This document shows positions 34,101-41,742 of a stretch of 64,000 nt of DNA, piece by piece. Made by a program: the position numbers and the translations under genes. How positions within the stretch are numbered: the first letter of the stretch is position 1; each line of letters begins with the position of its first letter. The DNA is from Trileptium ribeirensis (taxonomy: Eukaryota; Nematoda; Enoplea; Enoplida; Thoracostomopsidae): positions 27,381 through 91,380 of the forward strand of contig JASANE010003965.1 in assembly GCA_030248225.1 (NCBI GenBank), read 5' to 3'. The notes below the pieces were generated by a model. It saw only the letters and a list, made by a program, of their open reading frames with translations. It did not search any database and was not told the origin of the DNA.

Positions 34101-37100
34101 TTCGCAAGCTTAATCGCCGCCGCCGCCGGCGCTGTTTCTGGATTTCTAGGTTTAGGAATGGCTTTCGCTAACGGCGTTCATATCAATAACGTACGCCAAC
34201 AGGTGACTGTTCTCGAAAAGTTTATGCGCGAGACGAATGACGTCTCTTTTCGGAACACTAAGGCAATAAAGCAATTGACCCGCGCCAATGAGGACATCTA
34301 CGCCTTTCTACACCACAGCATGCAGGAGGTAGTCTCCATGATCGAACAGGTCCGCTGTGCTGACCAGAAAGAGGTCACACACGTACATCACCAGCTGATC
34401 GACCACATACTTCGAGCGAACATGCGCTCGTCGGTACAAGCTATCATGGAGTCTATGTTAAACGGCGAACTTTCCCCCGCAGTTATCGATGTCGTCATGC
34501 TACGACGACTCTTCGCTATGGACCCCCGCATTTCTAAGACCATCCTGATGCGAGAACCCAGTCTCGCATATCAGTTCGGACGAGTAATGCCCGTGAGCGT
34601 AGACTTAACGGGGTTCCGCTTCGGCTTTATTTTGCAGTTACCGCTACCCAAACGCAGCGATGTTCGACCTTATTTCCGAATCTACAATACAGGTTGGAAC
34701 GCTCCCGACACGCTAACGCAGCTGAAATTACCGCTACCGCAACACGCAGCGAGATTGGGACATGCTCGCTTCGAATCTTTGGACCTAGGAGCCTGTAAGC
34801 ACAGACCAGGAATTGCTTTTTGTGCACCCCATGCGCTGTTAACCGACCACAGTACAAATTGCTTAGAATGGATCATCGCAGGCGAATTCGTGCCAGAATC
34901 CACCAAACATGCATGCAGTAACCGCACACTTATCGGCCCACTCGCCAATGACACTGCCGTACATACCACTATCCAAGGTGTTATAATAAGGACTAGTGAA
35001 CCTGAGGTTATACTGACTAATCGTAGGCAGCTCGCGCATGTAACCTTAGGCAAGGCCGTTAAGGTTCCCCCTAATGGGATCTTATGGTTTCCCCATGGAA
35101 ATTATACACAGTTAGTAGTAGGATCGATAGTATTAACAAGCATGTTAAAGCCAGAGGAGATTACAATCAAATTTGGACCAAATATTACTGTTGACCGGTT
35201 CTCCGGTATCAAATTAAGACCTTTGACTTGGAGCTCACTCGATGACGCTAAGGCGACTAACTTACAGGTAGCTCAAATAGCTAAGGAACAAGTCCAAAAG
35301 ATAGTTAACTTCCCTACTCTAGAGTATACCGGACTTTCGCCCTACCTCATCGTTACCATCATCATTAGTGTACTCAGTCTGATCTACTGTATGACCAAGT
35401 GTAAGGTCTCTCCTAAATATGCCTACTACCTACCCCGATGGCTACCATGCCGCGGGAGATTGATTAAAACCGACGGAAAACCCCGAAAAGCAATTAGGTG
35501 GATTCGAGCCGATAAACGAGGCCCTAGCGCACCACCGGAGGAGGAGACTACACCCCGTGCTTCGCCGACCGAGGTTTCGATTGTACCTTCGGGAACGCCG
35601 CGCGTGTCCGTTGCGTCCAATCGTGCCCCGCGTCGCTCTAACAGGCTATTGACAACCCGTGCATCTTCCGAAGAGGAACTTGTATTCATTGAGGACGATG
35701 AACTATTTGCTGCTCCCGTCCGTGACCTACGCCGTGGACCTCGACAAGGTATGTTCACTCGACAATTAAATACAATGAATGCAGGTAACACCCCGCTTCT
35801 CATAAATGCGACCATACTCGGCACCCCAGTCACGACACTTGTAGACACAGGGGCCGATGTCTCGATCATGTCACAGGCCCTAGCCGCCCGTTTAGGTTTA
35901 GTACCCCGAGACGCAAATACCACCCGCATAGTATCAGCCACCCAACAAGAGCTGACAATAAGCGGAGTGGTGAAAGCACCGATTACAATAGGTTCGCTAA
36001 GCACCCCATGTGACTTCCAAGTAACTACCGACACACCGTATGAATGCATCTTAGGTACCGACTTTATGTCCCTACTACCGTATGTAGCCATAAACTTTAA
36101 GGACCGCTGCCTGGACTTATCAAACGGAACGGAGAACTGCTCCGCTCCTTTTGCAGACCAAGGAGATTATCGACCGCCCGTCATCAACGTAGTATCCAGA
36201 AAATACACACAGGTACCACCGAACACCGAATTATTCATCAACGCTGTTCCCGAGATCACCCAACCGCCTACTGGCCAAGCACTATTTGTACCTGATCCCT
36301 TCATAAGAGACATTGCCATCGCACATGCCCTAGTACTCACTGGTCAACGCATGATTCCAGTTGCAATGATGAACTTTGGAAATTTACCAGTTGCAATACA
36401 CGCAGGACAAACCATAGGACACATCGAGATGCTTGACGACAATGAGGTCGAACTTTTGTACGACAGCAATAAGCGTCTACTTCAGCTCGGACCTCCCCAA
36501 CACGTTAAACAATGCAACCGCATTGGAGTTACACGCGATAATGTAGTGCAGGTCATCAACGACCAAAAGAAAACAATTGACCCCGAAAGATCCATCCAAA
36601 TACTAAGCAAAATCGATTTTGGACAGACCACCCTTAACCCCTACGAACTAAAACAGTTGAAAACCACTATTTCAGAAAATGCGGACATATTCAGTGTGCA
36701 CCCATTCGACTTAGGAAGATGTGGTGTACACCAACATAGGATAATCACCGGAGACGCGAAACCCATAAAGCAAGTGCCCTATCGATTGGCACACTCTTTA
36801 CGTGAACCCTTGAGAGAAGAACTAAACAACATGGTAGAAGCAGGCCTTATCACACCGTCGGATTCACCTTGGGGTTCACCCATAGTGTACGTCACTAAGA
36901 GTGACGGCACTTTACGCTTGTGCGTTGACTTTCGCAAACTCAATGTGGTCGCTGAACGCGATCTCTACCCGTTACCCCGCATAGACGACATATTAGGATG
37001 CCTACGAAACACAAAGTTCATGTCAAGTTTGGATCTCAACAAGGGGTTTTGGCAATTGGAGCTAGATCCTGAAACCAAGGAAAAGACTTCTTTTGTCACT

Positions 37101-39692
37101 GTCCATGGACAGTACGAGTACAATGTTCTACCTTTTGGTTTAAACTCCTCTCCAGGCGCCTTTCAAAGGTGCATGTCAATAATCTTAAAAGGATTAGAAT
37201 GGGAGAGATGCCTCATCTACATAGACGACATATTAGTCTTCTCGCCCACATTCGAACAACACTTAGCGGATCTCATCACAGTCTTCGATAGGTTTCGTAA
37301 GGCCAACCTCAAACTAAAACCTTCCAAATGCCAATTCGGACAGAAACAACTAAAATATCTCGGACATATCATTAGCTCTGAAGGAGTTAAACCCGACCCC
37401 GAGAAAACAGCCGCGATCGATAACTACAAACGACCTGAGACACTCAAACAATTACAAAGCTTCTTAGGACTTGTAGGCTATTACCACAAATTCATACCAC
37501 ACTACTCCGAAATCTGCGAACCACTCAATGCTTTACGACGCAAGGACAACGAATTTAAATGGACACCGCAATGTGAGGAAGCATTCGGAAAACTACGCAA
37601 AGCCCTAGTACAAGAACCACTACTCATCTACCCGGACTTTTCCAAGCCCTTCATACTACAAACGGACGCTTCAGGATACGCTTTAGGAGCCGTACTCTCG
37701 CAAAAGACTGATAAAGGGACATTGCCAATCGCTTATGCTAGCAAATCACTAGTGGACTACCAACGCCGATACCCCGCTATTGAGACCGAAGCCCTCGCTA
37801 TTCGATGGGCCGCTCTCCATTTCAGGCATTACCTGCTTGGACATGAATTCCATGTTGAGACGGACCACAAGCCGCTTAAGGCGCTGTTCGAGAGACCACC
37901 GAGAAATTCACGCTTAGCCCAATGGCGCAATGAGTTACTCATGGAATTCGGTGGATTCAATATTGAGTATCGGCCTGGTAAGGCCAATGCCAACGCAGAT
38001 GGACTTTCTCGCGACCCCCGACATGACGTGGACTTCTCCGACTCTGCTGACGAAGCCGATAACGACGAGCCGGACCATCCTCGAATGGTTGCTGTAGCTG
38101 TGAAAGGACAGGATTATGGCAAGGGCAAAGCTCCTGCCAAACCGCCCCGACGATTTCCCACCGAGGAAATTTGGAAACGACTTACCCGACAACTCCTGGG
38201 ACTTCCCTCGGACGCCCCCGTCACCTTACCACCCGAATACGTTAGGGAACGCTTCTACCGCATGTTTGGAGGATCTGATCATGACCCTCTACCAGACCCG
38301 ACAAAATTCATCTTCTGCGGAGACATCGACGACCCATGGCCCGAAGGAGTCGAGATGCCCTGGAAGCGCTCGACCGCACCCGGACCGCCGACTGAACCGC
38401 CCCCGACTCGAGAACCAGTGAGTGACTCTGCCGCTGGACCTCCAGCAGCCCCCGATCCACCAACTAGACCTACGCTACCGCACGAGCCACCGACTGCTCC
38501 AACACCGCCCGCCCCTGGCGCGGCGAGTGAAAGCTCTACTCGTGCCACTGCTGGCACACCTGATCCCACTAGACCTCAAACATTACCTACAACCGCTAGG
38601 AAAAGGTATGGTGGTTTACCAGAAGTTGAGGAATTCGACACACTAATTAAGGTCGCTTACGCCTGTGGACCACGAATACAATTACAACGCCCTGAACAGG
38701 TTTATGACACCGGAGAACACATTTATTTACCACACTTCCAGCAGTATGAGGGACGAAATCTCCTCAATTACCTACCCTACATCCAACGAAGAGACAAACA
38801 ATTTGGTCCTATTTGGTGGTACTTGCACACACGACAGTCGCCTGCCGATGGAAAGGCGGCAACTGCTCTCAAATTAGAAGCCCATCATTACCGTCTCTGC
38901 CCCGACACAGCCATTCTGTACCTACATCCCATTATGCCTAACGATCACAGACCTAAATTGTGTGTGCCCCGACTACTTATACGACAAATACTTAAACACG
39001 AACACGACACTTTATTCGGAGGACACCCAGGTAGAGACCGCCTACTAAGCAAGCTCAAACAATTCTATTACTGGGAAACAATGGGTAAGGACGTGGACGA
39101 ATATGTAAAACGATGCGTACTTTGCCAGCGATCCCGCAATTTACCTCAAAATGTTCGAGCCGCGCTCGGAGATAACCCGCTGGCTAGTGCCCCTATGCAC
39201 CGCATGTTTGTCGACATATTGGACACTCGGGTTTTGTCCCGGAAAGGAAATAGGTACGTTATCGCCTTCATTGACCAGTTCACTAAATTAGTCGTCGCCG
39301 CCGCTCTGCCCGACCAAACCGCAAAGAGTGTAGCTCGAGTTTTCGTCGAAGACGTGGTGTGCCGATATGGCGCTCCCGAGGAACTAGTTTCCGACCGAGG
39401 AGGATGCTTCGTTTCTGAAGTCATGGAAGCCCTATGTGCTAGGCTACACACTTTTAAACGAGAAACTTTGAGCTACAATCCAAAAGCCAATGGAGAAATC
39501 GAACGCTTCAATCGCACATTACTGTTCCTCCTCAGAGTAGCCTTACCCGAGAATGACCACACTACTTGGGACGAAGTTCTACCCTACTGCATAATGTCCT
39601 ACAACTCCGCAGTACACGCTTCTACACATTACCCACCTTCCCCGCCCCCCGGGCGGTCCCCCACCACCTGGAGCAGAAGCTTATCGCACTAA
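28188..39692 (+). CDS. gag-env-pol: E2 Gag-Env-protease-RT-RNase H-integrase polyprotein, single open frame of about 3,834 codons
   Basis: The ATG at 28188 is chosen because it begins a typical Gag N-terminus; an upstream in-frame GTG at 28176 is not needed. Order by residue: Gag core about 90-260; CCHC knuckle 348-361; long acidic Ser/Asp/Glu-rich linker about 600-1450; Cys/His domain about 1465-1720. The Env-like module runs from the signal peptide at 1816 through RREKR at 1967-1971 to the transmembrane anchor at about 2386-2402. Then come protease with D2553 in VDTGADVS, RT with YIDD at 3011-3014, RNase H with D3160, and integrase with D3676, D3736 and E3772 (DD35E). The frame is lost near 39640 inside a C-rich tract that replaces conserved integrase sequence, so the true polyprotein is probably longer and continues at 39664. 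All catalytic residues are present. A Gag-Env-Pol order in one frame is not the standard order in retroviruses or errantiviruses. Confidence 0.9.
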   Translation: MDSNVNHNGDLETSDFFGATDGPMEDTVRTRPRPAATAGERPLTPPPPRPTGHLRRGDFAEALGADASATNAILHHLTTQSTGPPMIPLRDMPTFDGKPGGQDFEDWVRMYNRLANANGWDDRRKLICVPALLRGPAREAFEGLPPAKRQSFLGLVANLRFLFSSSRRPEKSLSGLCTRQQGANEPVAMYGLELQKLCDRAFPDMEDEQRDTMLRMFFQRGLRPEVRRQVLNQIHECETFRDTVAVAKRYEDANAACPDPDASVTSKPRTKTVNSLLEEGGEGLITQLQTMIEEHRKANTSNSDTISRLLDVIDKRAENTRQLNALAPPFVPGSPAAPPCLPMPHITCYRCGEPGHVMRDCPHPARYPPAANNVPRNAEPAPVYASGAIRREPMQYQPRNYGGAYPRNDNYPMGRGGPQPPPPRRFENGAGHRNNVGWNSGGNRPNLNQPGYQPNRPPPGFVSNARGNGDYAGNRQPAMYNNRQGQANGYQRVANERPQFERNAGLQQQSNRPYVGNGGIRNGGAGERRRYQLNCSASQTKGNRDPSPATTHRLDVLSRELGMIQGKLGYSAPTGRVNAIAIADEPQYDDDGYEMNRDDDDMDFSEMTEGFAERHLNVITTAPWADAARLPRSCSPFSPIDNPEDRTLNLTDADYEQYLDDSTSTVLYSTENRKHQKEGYLGEGLYMSCVDIPSAGIDPHVYVSASDIESEPRGERQVDQSNHPAVRRSGMNERTLMALEGSNDSVEICDEMENNQVENYRLSEYKESDDFIAGRPQGITSRGNSGTPSSLEMTARNVDDDVDVFEPLLLLFSSSVAGHPIESVVDVVDDYSGREAEDVDMAQEDTDRFGSSCETPMELLETDGRSGTMEVRLDDVEASSESPSPSSVLNYRSYDVVCGSDRRAGRPLCDDENCVSYELADLPKLGRACSISEFMMDNDGCDVDVIECYFEPANYSTDGLEVNFPTSLARGSTVIGSFLDADRGRPCHLYPSRGSSGFATVRTDEAGMIVGAESIARGLPRYGDVDGGVANKGRPSHCEASVAPSVTEARSNVPHAELSFFNDLRDEVDVVDDVVEQKKSELRESVELLFERSGSTASEANHLSDAKVSNLSQSTAHAHSNSEDEQDSEPECEIINAPDDSDNSYDEASDSDLDEEQLLSDEEFWANWQDPNADWYRREPTPDVREWHREGAWESRRNNALQRILSDEGVDLSLRTSHLSIRSGDADNTTSEDESDETTEDDSDEVESLDASELRLAHSDNSAREDPIEGSPRMHPGNLGESTDTLSSVSSDISGSVEEVPCMPSGNSDSPLKKSKVAADESVEGRPSMSPGNSEESVVIISEHSDACMGRRQLLNFVQDANDERSRRLDEQLHSMYGLYLTNDLPIERGRVRSLTASERNRIVGSDALFTISTDHAETSSYKYPRTTIAKNSDPFVAECLIPINFRAGEINADFGQSVVLQPQALFYRRVVLAMEQLNNLSRLFDTRFECSEDPALQRDSAMLSSILGMASPIDHRVTGLYLDPVALASLELLMELLGQCVNGHTLQQVMEKEFEAELSKRPMCQECRRSHSRPTASIDPCCYFVGRHGKWNYQGTLSTACASVRIDGYIIPNWRYYVGIQTPRMQRLSRAANIDLHEMLSEAPQLLEFIYRNQGSEGVPITTFVQHAMDNMEFTDESHRRDRLVLLCARLRILRRPASVNMLQIECGMTIGEHVEVDYLISEPCSLRRSSISSSTQDLDEQLALAMAECLDTSEESLDERNEPTVESVRPADKEIPSGTDEQAVDSEDESEPPRKMARPSSPGLNSGLSQSTGMRKVCTVLLLLWLSTLSSTHATLSPFSDAISRLGAFVNRQVGVVVEPQGLVITSDRTTHLPVVLQLSLRDWERKSDPYVSNVCPPYEGNGSCRADCCRKANCTEYPQLHATLSALERELDDAYHGILDTHYYSLLVHSFCVENEHLCDLTNRREKRFASLIAAAAGAVSGFLGLGMAFANGVHINNVRQQVTVLEKFMRETNDVSFRNTKAIKQLTRANEDIYAFLHHSMQEVVSMIEQVRCADQKEVTHVHHQLIDHILRANMRSSVQAIMESMLNGELSPAVIDVVMLRRLFAMDPRISKTILMREPSLAYQFGRVMPVSVDLTGFRFGFILQLPLPKRSDVRPYFRIYNTGWNAPDTLTQLKLPLPQHAARLGHARFESLDLGACKHRPGIAFCAPHALLTDHSTNCLEWIIAGEFVPESTKHACSNRTLIGPLANDTAVHTTIQGVIIRTSEPEVILTNRRQLAHVTLGKAVKVPPNGILWFPHGNYTQLVVGSIVLTSMLKPEEITIKFGPNITVDRFSGIKLRPLTWSSLDDAKATNLQVAQIAKEQVQKIVNFPTLEYTGLSPYLIVTIIISVLSLIYCMTKCKVSPKYAYYLPRWLPCRGRLIKTDGKPRKAIRWIRADKRGPSAPPEEETTPRASPTEVSIVPSGTPRVSVASNRAPRRSNRLLTTRASSEEELVFIEDDELFAAPVRDLRRGPRQGMFTRQLNTMNAGNTPLLINATILGTPVTTLVDTGADVSIMSQALAARLGLVPRDANTTRIVSATQQELTISGVVKAPITIGSLSTPCDFQVTTDTPYECILGTDFMSLLPYVAINFKDRCLDLSNGTENCSAPFADQGDYRPPVINVVSRKYTQVPPNTELFINAVPEITQPPTGQALFVPDPFIRDIAIAHALVLTGQRMIPVAMMNFGNLPVAIHAGQTIGHIEMLDDNEVELLYDSNKRLLQLGPPQHVKQCNRIGVTRDNVVQVINDQKKTIDPERSIQILSKIDFGQTTLNPYELKQLKTTISENADIFSVHPFDLGRCGVHQHRIITGDAKPIKQVPYRLAHSLREPLREELNNMVEAGLITPSDSPWGSPIVYVTKSDGTLRLCVDFRKLNVVAERDLYPLPRIDDILGCLRNTKFMSSLDLNKGFWQLELDPETKEKTSFVTVHGQYEYNVLPFGLNSSPGAFQRCMSIILKGLEWERCLIYIDDILVFSPTFEQHLADLITVFDRFRKANLKLKPSKCQFGQKQLKYLGHIISSEGVKPDPEKTAAIDNYKRPETLKQLQSFLGLVGYYHKFIPHYSEICEPLNALRRKDNEFKWTPQCEEAFGKLRKALVQEPLLIYPDFSKPFILQTDASGYALGAVLSQKTDKGTLPIAYASKSLVDYQRRYPAIETEALAIRWAALHFRHYLLGHEFHVETDHKPLKALFERPPRNSRLAQWRNELLMEFGGFNIEYRPGKANANADGLSRDPRHDVDFSDSADEADNDEPDHPRMVAVAVKGQDYGKGKAPAKPPRRFPTEEIWKRLTRQLLGLPSDAPVTLPPEYVRERFYRMFGGSDHDPLPDPTKFIFCGDIDDPWPEGVEMPWKRSTAPGPPTEPPPTREPVSDSAAGPPAAPDPPTRPTLPHEPPTAPTPPAPGAASESSTRATAGTPDPTRPQTLPTTARKRYGGLPEVEEFDTLIKVAYACGPRIQLQRPEQVYDTGEHIYLPHFQQYEGRNLLNYLPYIQRRDKQFGPIWWYLHTRQSPADGKAATALKLEAHHYRLCPDTAILYLHPIMPNDHRPKLCVPRLLIRQILKHEHDTLFGGHPGRDRLLSKLKQFYYWETMGKDVDEYVKRCVLCQRSRNLPQNVRAALGDNPLASAPMHRMFVDILDTRVLSRKGNRYVIAFIDQFTKLVVAAALPDQTAKSVARVFVEDVVCRYGAPEELVSDRGGCFVSEVMEALCARLHTFKRETLSYNPKANGEIERFNRTLLFLLRVALPENDHTTWDEVLPYCIMSYNSAVHASTHYPPSPPPGRSPTTWSRSLSH
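28459..29275 (+). other. Gag core and CCHC zinc knuckle of the E2 polyprotein
   Basis: The segment from DMPTFDGKPGGQDFEDW through VAMYGLELQKLCDRAFPD to RGLRPEVR matches the E1 Gag and the general Ty3/gypsy Gag core. One CCHC knuckle, CYRCGEPGHVMRDCPH, begins at 29229. A Gly/Asn/Arg-rich stretch follows (29330-29790), suited to RNA binding. Gag would form the particle and package the RNA. Confidence 0.88.
29930..32520 (+). other. Long acidic, repetitive linker of the E2 polyprotein
   Basis: About 860 residues dominated by Asp, Glu and Ser with no recognisable fold. Three imperfect repeats of the form S-x-E-G-x-P-x-M-x-P-G-N lie at about 31985-32025, 32075-32110 and 32150-32190. A CCCTAG-TCCGTT-AAATTATA motif near 30838 recalls repeat units in the E1 gag tail (3250-3285). 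So the two elements share seeds of repeats but little sequence. It is probably disordered and fast-evolving. Confidence 0.6.
32580..33345 (+). other. Unrecognised conserved Cys/His domain between Gag and Env-like module
   Basis: Starts at LFYRRVV, shared exactly with E1 (about 4228). A helical stretch is followed by CQECRRSHSR, a CCYFVGRHGKW segment, then a second helical stretch ending near ECGMTIGEHVEVDYL. E1 has the same layout with CIICEERH and a TYHGEWD segment. Keeping Cys and His positions while other residues diverge supports a real domain. I do not recognise a family. Confidence 0.55.
33633..35440 (+). other. env: Env-like fusion-glycoprotein module inside the E2 polyprotein
   Basis: Begins with M1816 and a signal-peptide-like core (VCTVLLLLWLSTLSSTHA). 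Cysteines follow in the same spacing as E1, including a CC pair and an HSFC...HLC pair. RREKR at 34086-34100 is a furin-type site, followed by FASLIAAAAGAVSGFLGLG, which is fusion-peptide-like, and a heptad-like helical segment to about 34360. Conserved strands (DVRPYFRIYN and TGWNAPD) lie near 34660-34710, and the transmembrane anchor at about 35344-35392. It resembles a class I type fusion protein. The family is unassigned. If processed, it would sit in the particle membrane and mediate entry. Confidence 0.72.
35780..36130 (+). other. Aspartic protease of the E2 polyprotein
   Basis: Catalytic VDTGADVSIMS at 35841-35873 and the second conserved block ECILGTDFM at about 36040-36068 are as in retropepsins. 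It would cut the polyprotein and works as a dimer. It lies directly after the cytosolic side of the Env anchor, an unusual neighbour. Confidence 0.88.
36730..38030 (+). other. Reverse transcriptase and RNase H of the E2 polyprotein
   Basis: RT motifs in order: PYRLAHSLREPLREELN, WGSPIVYVTKSDGTLRLC, LPRIDDIL, SLDLNKGFWQLELD, LPFGLNSSPGAFQ and YIDDILVF (YIDD at 37218-37229). RNase H residues follow: Asp in LQTDASGYALG (37665), Glu in IETEALAIRW, Asp in HVETDHKPLKALF and the ADGLSRDP end. It is a typical Ty3/gypsy-class enzyme with all catalytic residues intact. Confidence 0.93.
38590..39640 (+). other. Linker and integrase of the E2 polyprotein
   Basis: A conserved linker (LPEVEEFDTLIKVAYACG to NLLNYLPYIQRRDKQFGPIWWYLH), shared with E1 and E3, precedes the zinc domain (LKHEHDTLFGGHPG, CVLCQ). 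The core has D3676, D3736 in SDRGG and E3772 in IERFNRTL. The C-terminal domain is cut at about 39640 by the frame change and resumes at about 39664. Confidence 0.9.
39641..39663 (+). other. C-rich tract replacing conserved integrase sequence
   Basis: In E1 this place encodes an ordinary stretch of about 35 residues after YPPFLL. Here it is a short run dominated by C, and the reading frame changes across it. Its composition matches the other corrupted tracts at 20545-20945, 22507-22920 and 41127-41190, so an assembly error is likely. Confidence 0.55.
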
Positions 39693-41202
39693 CGTACAAC
39701 GCTGGTTAGCCACGATCAGAGACCGAGCTTATCGCTCCATGGAGTCTGCCAAGGAATACAGAAAACGCTATTACAATCGCAAGATCAAAGTCCCCGATTA
39801 CCGCGTAAACGATCACGTATGGGTCTACCGATATTACACTACACCTGGACTATCACGCAAACTGGAACGCAGATGGTGTGGACCGTATCAAATCACTAAA
39901 ATCATGTTGCCCTGCATCTGCGTCAAACTCCCCGGACAGCCCAATGCCTCCGACCATGTAGTTCATGTTAACCGCACCAAACCGTGCTACCGCCCACTTA
40001 GCAGTTTTCCGGACATGGCCGATTTATTGAAGGCCGTCCCTCCCGCCTACATTGAGGCCGCACTACAAGAACCAGGAGAAACTATCCTCGCCGATAAATA
40101 TTTCGCTAGGGAACTGCAGGCTGCTGACCCCGAGGCTGTCGACCGGCTGCGCCAAGACATCGACGGTGCATCCGACACTACTAGCGTAGAGATCGGTGAT
40201 CCTAATCTAGTATACACGCAAGCTCAGGCTGACATACACCGTGCCGTAGTGGAACGATTAGCCATTCAGGCCCCAACTCAAGGTTCAATCGGAGCCCCGC
40301 AACAAAACAGATTGCCTGTCTGCGATCCCGATAGAACTCCCGATACTGAATGGCCCGCTATTTCACAAGAGCTCGCTACACAAGACCCTGCTAAATTGCC
40401 ATACGCGCTTGATAAACCCCCAGGCTCATTCTCTCCAGAATACGGACAACACACTGCCCCAGTTACTATACAGGAACGAGAGCGATCCATCAGAACTGAG
40501 GAACCAACTAGACCCTTAGCACTGCCGCGCTCAGGCAATGGCCGCTCGTTACGACCATTCAACGTCAATGACTTAGGCCTCGTCGAACTACTCGCTTCAC
40601 AAGACCCGGACGAGTCCTCGCCCCATACTCCCGAACCAGCTCTATCTCCAACTTCAGCCGTAGAACACGCCGTCCAGACCTCGCCGCTTACGCCTGCCCA
40701 AAGACGCGCTGCAGCCGCCACACAAACCTACCGCAGTCCTCGCTCACAACGCCTAATCACTGACTCGGATAAACCACTGGCACCGTACCACCTTCATCGT
40801 GAACACCCGGAACTGCATGGACAACAATATCCCAAGCCTCGACACGCTTATTCCGCTCCACCTACTCCGCTCCCACACACGCCACTGATGCCTTTGGGAT
40901 TCGAAGCTACGTTAGAGGAGTATACCCCTGACGAATGGATCACACCTTACTCGACACCTCCTAGACCACCACCCACGCAATCCGCCCCAGTTTATAGCCA
41001 ACCTCCCGTAGAACCAGCTCCAACTCGGAAACCCGTACCTAAACCTCGACAGAAACCAACTAAAACCCCCACACCGGCTAGCGAACCAGTGTATTCTGTA
41101 GACTCCGAGGGAACCTCCCCCAAACCGAGAGACCCCCAACCCCCCCCCATCGGTGGGCTATACCCCCCCTCCACCCCCACCCCCCCATGCTCTCACCTCT
41201 AG
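39664..41202 (+). CDS. pol: E2 integrase C-terminal domain and Pro/Ser-rich tail (frame-shifted continuation)
   Basis: The frame contains the end of the integrase: DHVWVYRYYTTPGLSRKL, RRWCGPYQITKI and HVVHVNRTKPCY, the SH3-like and GPY/F-type region, all aligning with E1 (11300-11480). A Pro/Ser/Thr-rich tail of several hundred residues follows. The frame stops at 41200-41202, just after a C-rich tract (41127-41190), then stays open in the same phase to 41868. The first ATG is at 39739, but the homologous sequence starts further upstream, so this is not an independent gene. Confidence 0.8.
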   Translation, partial: PPGAEAYRTNVQRWLATIRDRAYRSMESAKEYRKRYYNRKIKVPDYRVNDHVWVYRYYTTPGLSRKLERRWCGPYQITKIMLPCICVKLPGQPNASDHVVHVNRTKPCYRPLSSFPDMADLLKAVPPAYIEAALQEPGETILADKYFARELQAADPEAVDRLRQDIDGASDTTSVEIGDPNLVYTQAQADIHRAVVERLAIQAPTQGSIGAPQQNRLPVCDPDRTPDTEWPAISQELATQDPAKLPYALDKPPGSFSPEYGQHTAPVTIQERERSIRTEEPTRPLALPRSGNGRSLRPFNVNDLGLVELLASQDPDESSPHTPEPALSPTSAVEHAVQTSPLTPAQRRAAAATQTYRSPRSQRLITDSDKPLAPYHLHREHPELHGQQYPKPRHAYSAPPTPLPHTPLMPLGFEATLEEYTPDEWITPYSTPPRPPPTQSAPVYSQPPVEPAPTRKPVPKPRQKPTKTPTPASEPVYSVDSEGTSPKPRDPQPPPIGGLYPPSTPTPPCSHL

Positions 41203-41742
41203 CGAAACGTAAAATTAGGAACCCCACCTCACCATTGGGTAACCCCTGTTGCGTTATCACCCCTACCGGAACAAGAGACTGGCACCCCTCAGGTTTCTTC
41301 CTTCGGTCGCTGGACCACTAGGAAACAAAACCAACAAGCAGAATGGGAATGGGCATTAGAAGAGAGAAAGAGAATCAAAGATGAAGAGGCCCGTGCTCGA
41401 GGAGAACTTCAGGACGCAACCGATTTAGTAGATTATTTAGCAGGACCTATCATACAGCACCCACCCTCGGAGGCTAAAGCGGACGCCGACGACATAGTGG
41501 CACAATTTGTTGAGAGCCTGGCTAGGAGACGTGAGGAAAAGGAAAGAGATACGAAAGAGTCACGTCGACCCACCGAATCTTCGGATGGCGGCAGAGCCAA
41601 ACGATCTCGAAAACTAACCGTTCCCACGGTTAGCGAAACAACTTCGACCATAGGCGAGTCAACCGACGGTTCTTCTATTCGGGGGAGGAAGGAGGCGCCG
41701 CCGCGCAGCTCCCGCCACCAACGCCATCAAGAACCGCCACTA
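41203..41742 (+). other. In-frame extension of the E2 polyprotein tail
   Basis: After the stop at 41200-41202 the same frame remains open. It encodes a Glu/Arg-rich, probably helical tail (TRKQNQQAEWEWALEERKRI, then SLARRREEKERD), followed by a Ser-rich segment. A purine run (GGGGGAGGAAGGAGG) lies at about 41681-41695, shortly before the accessory ORF. Confidence 0.5.
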
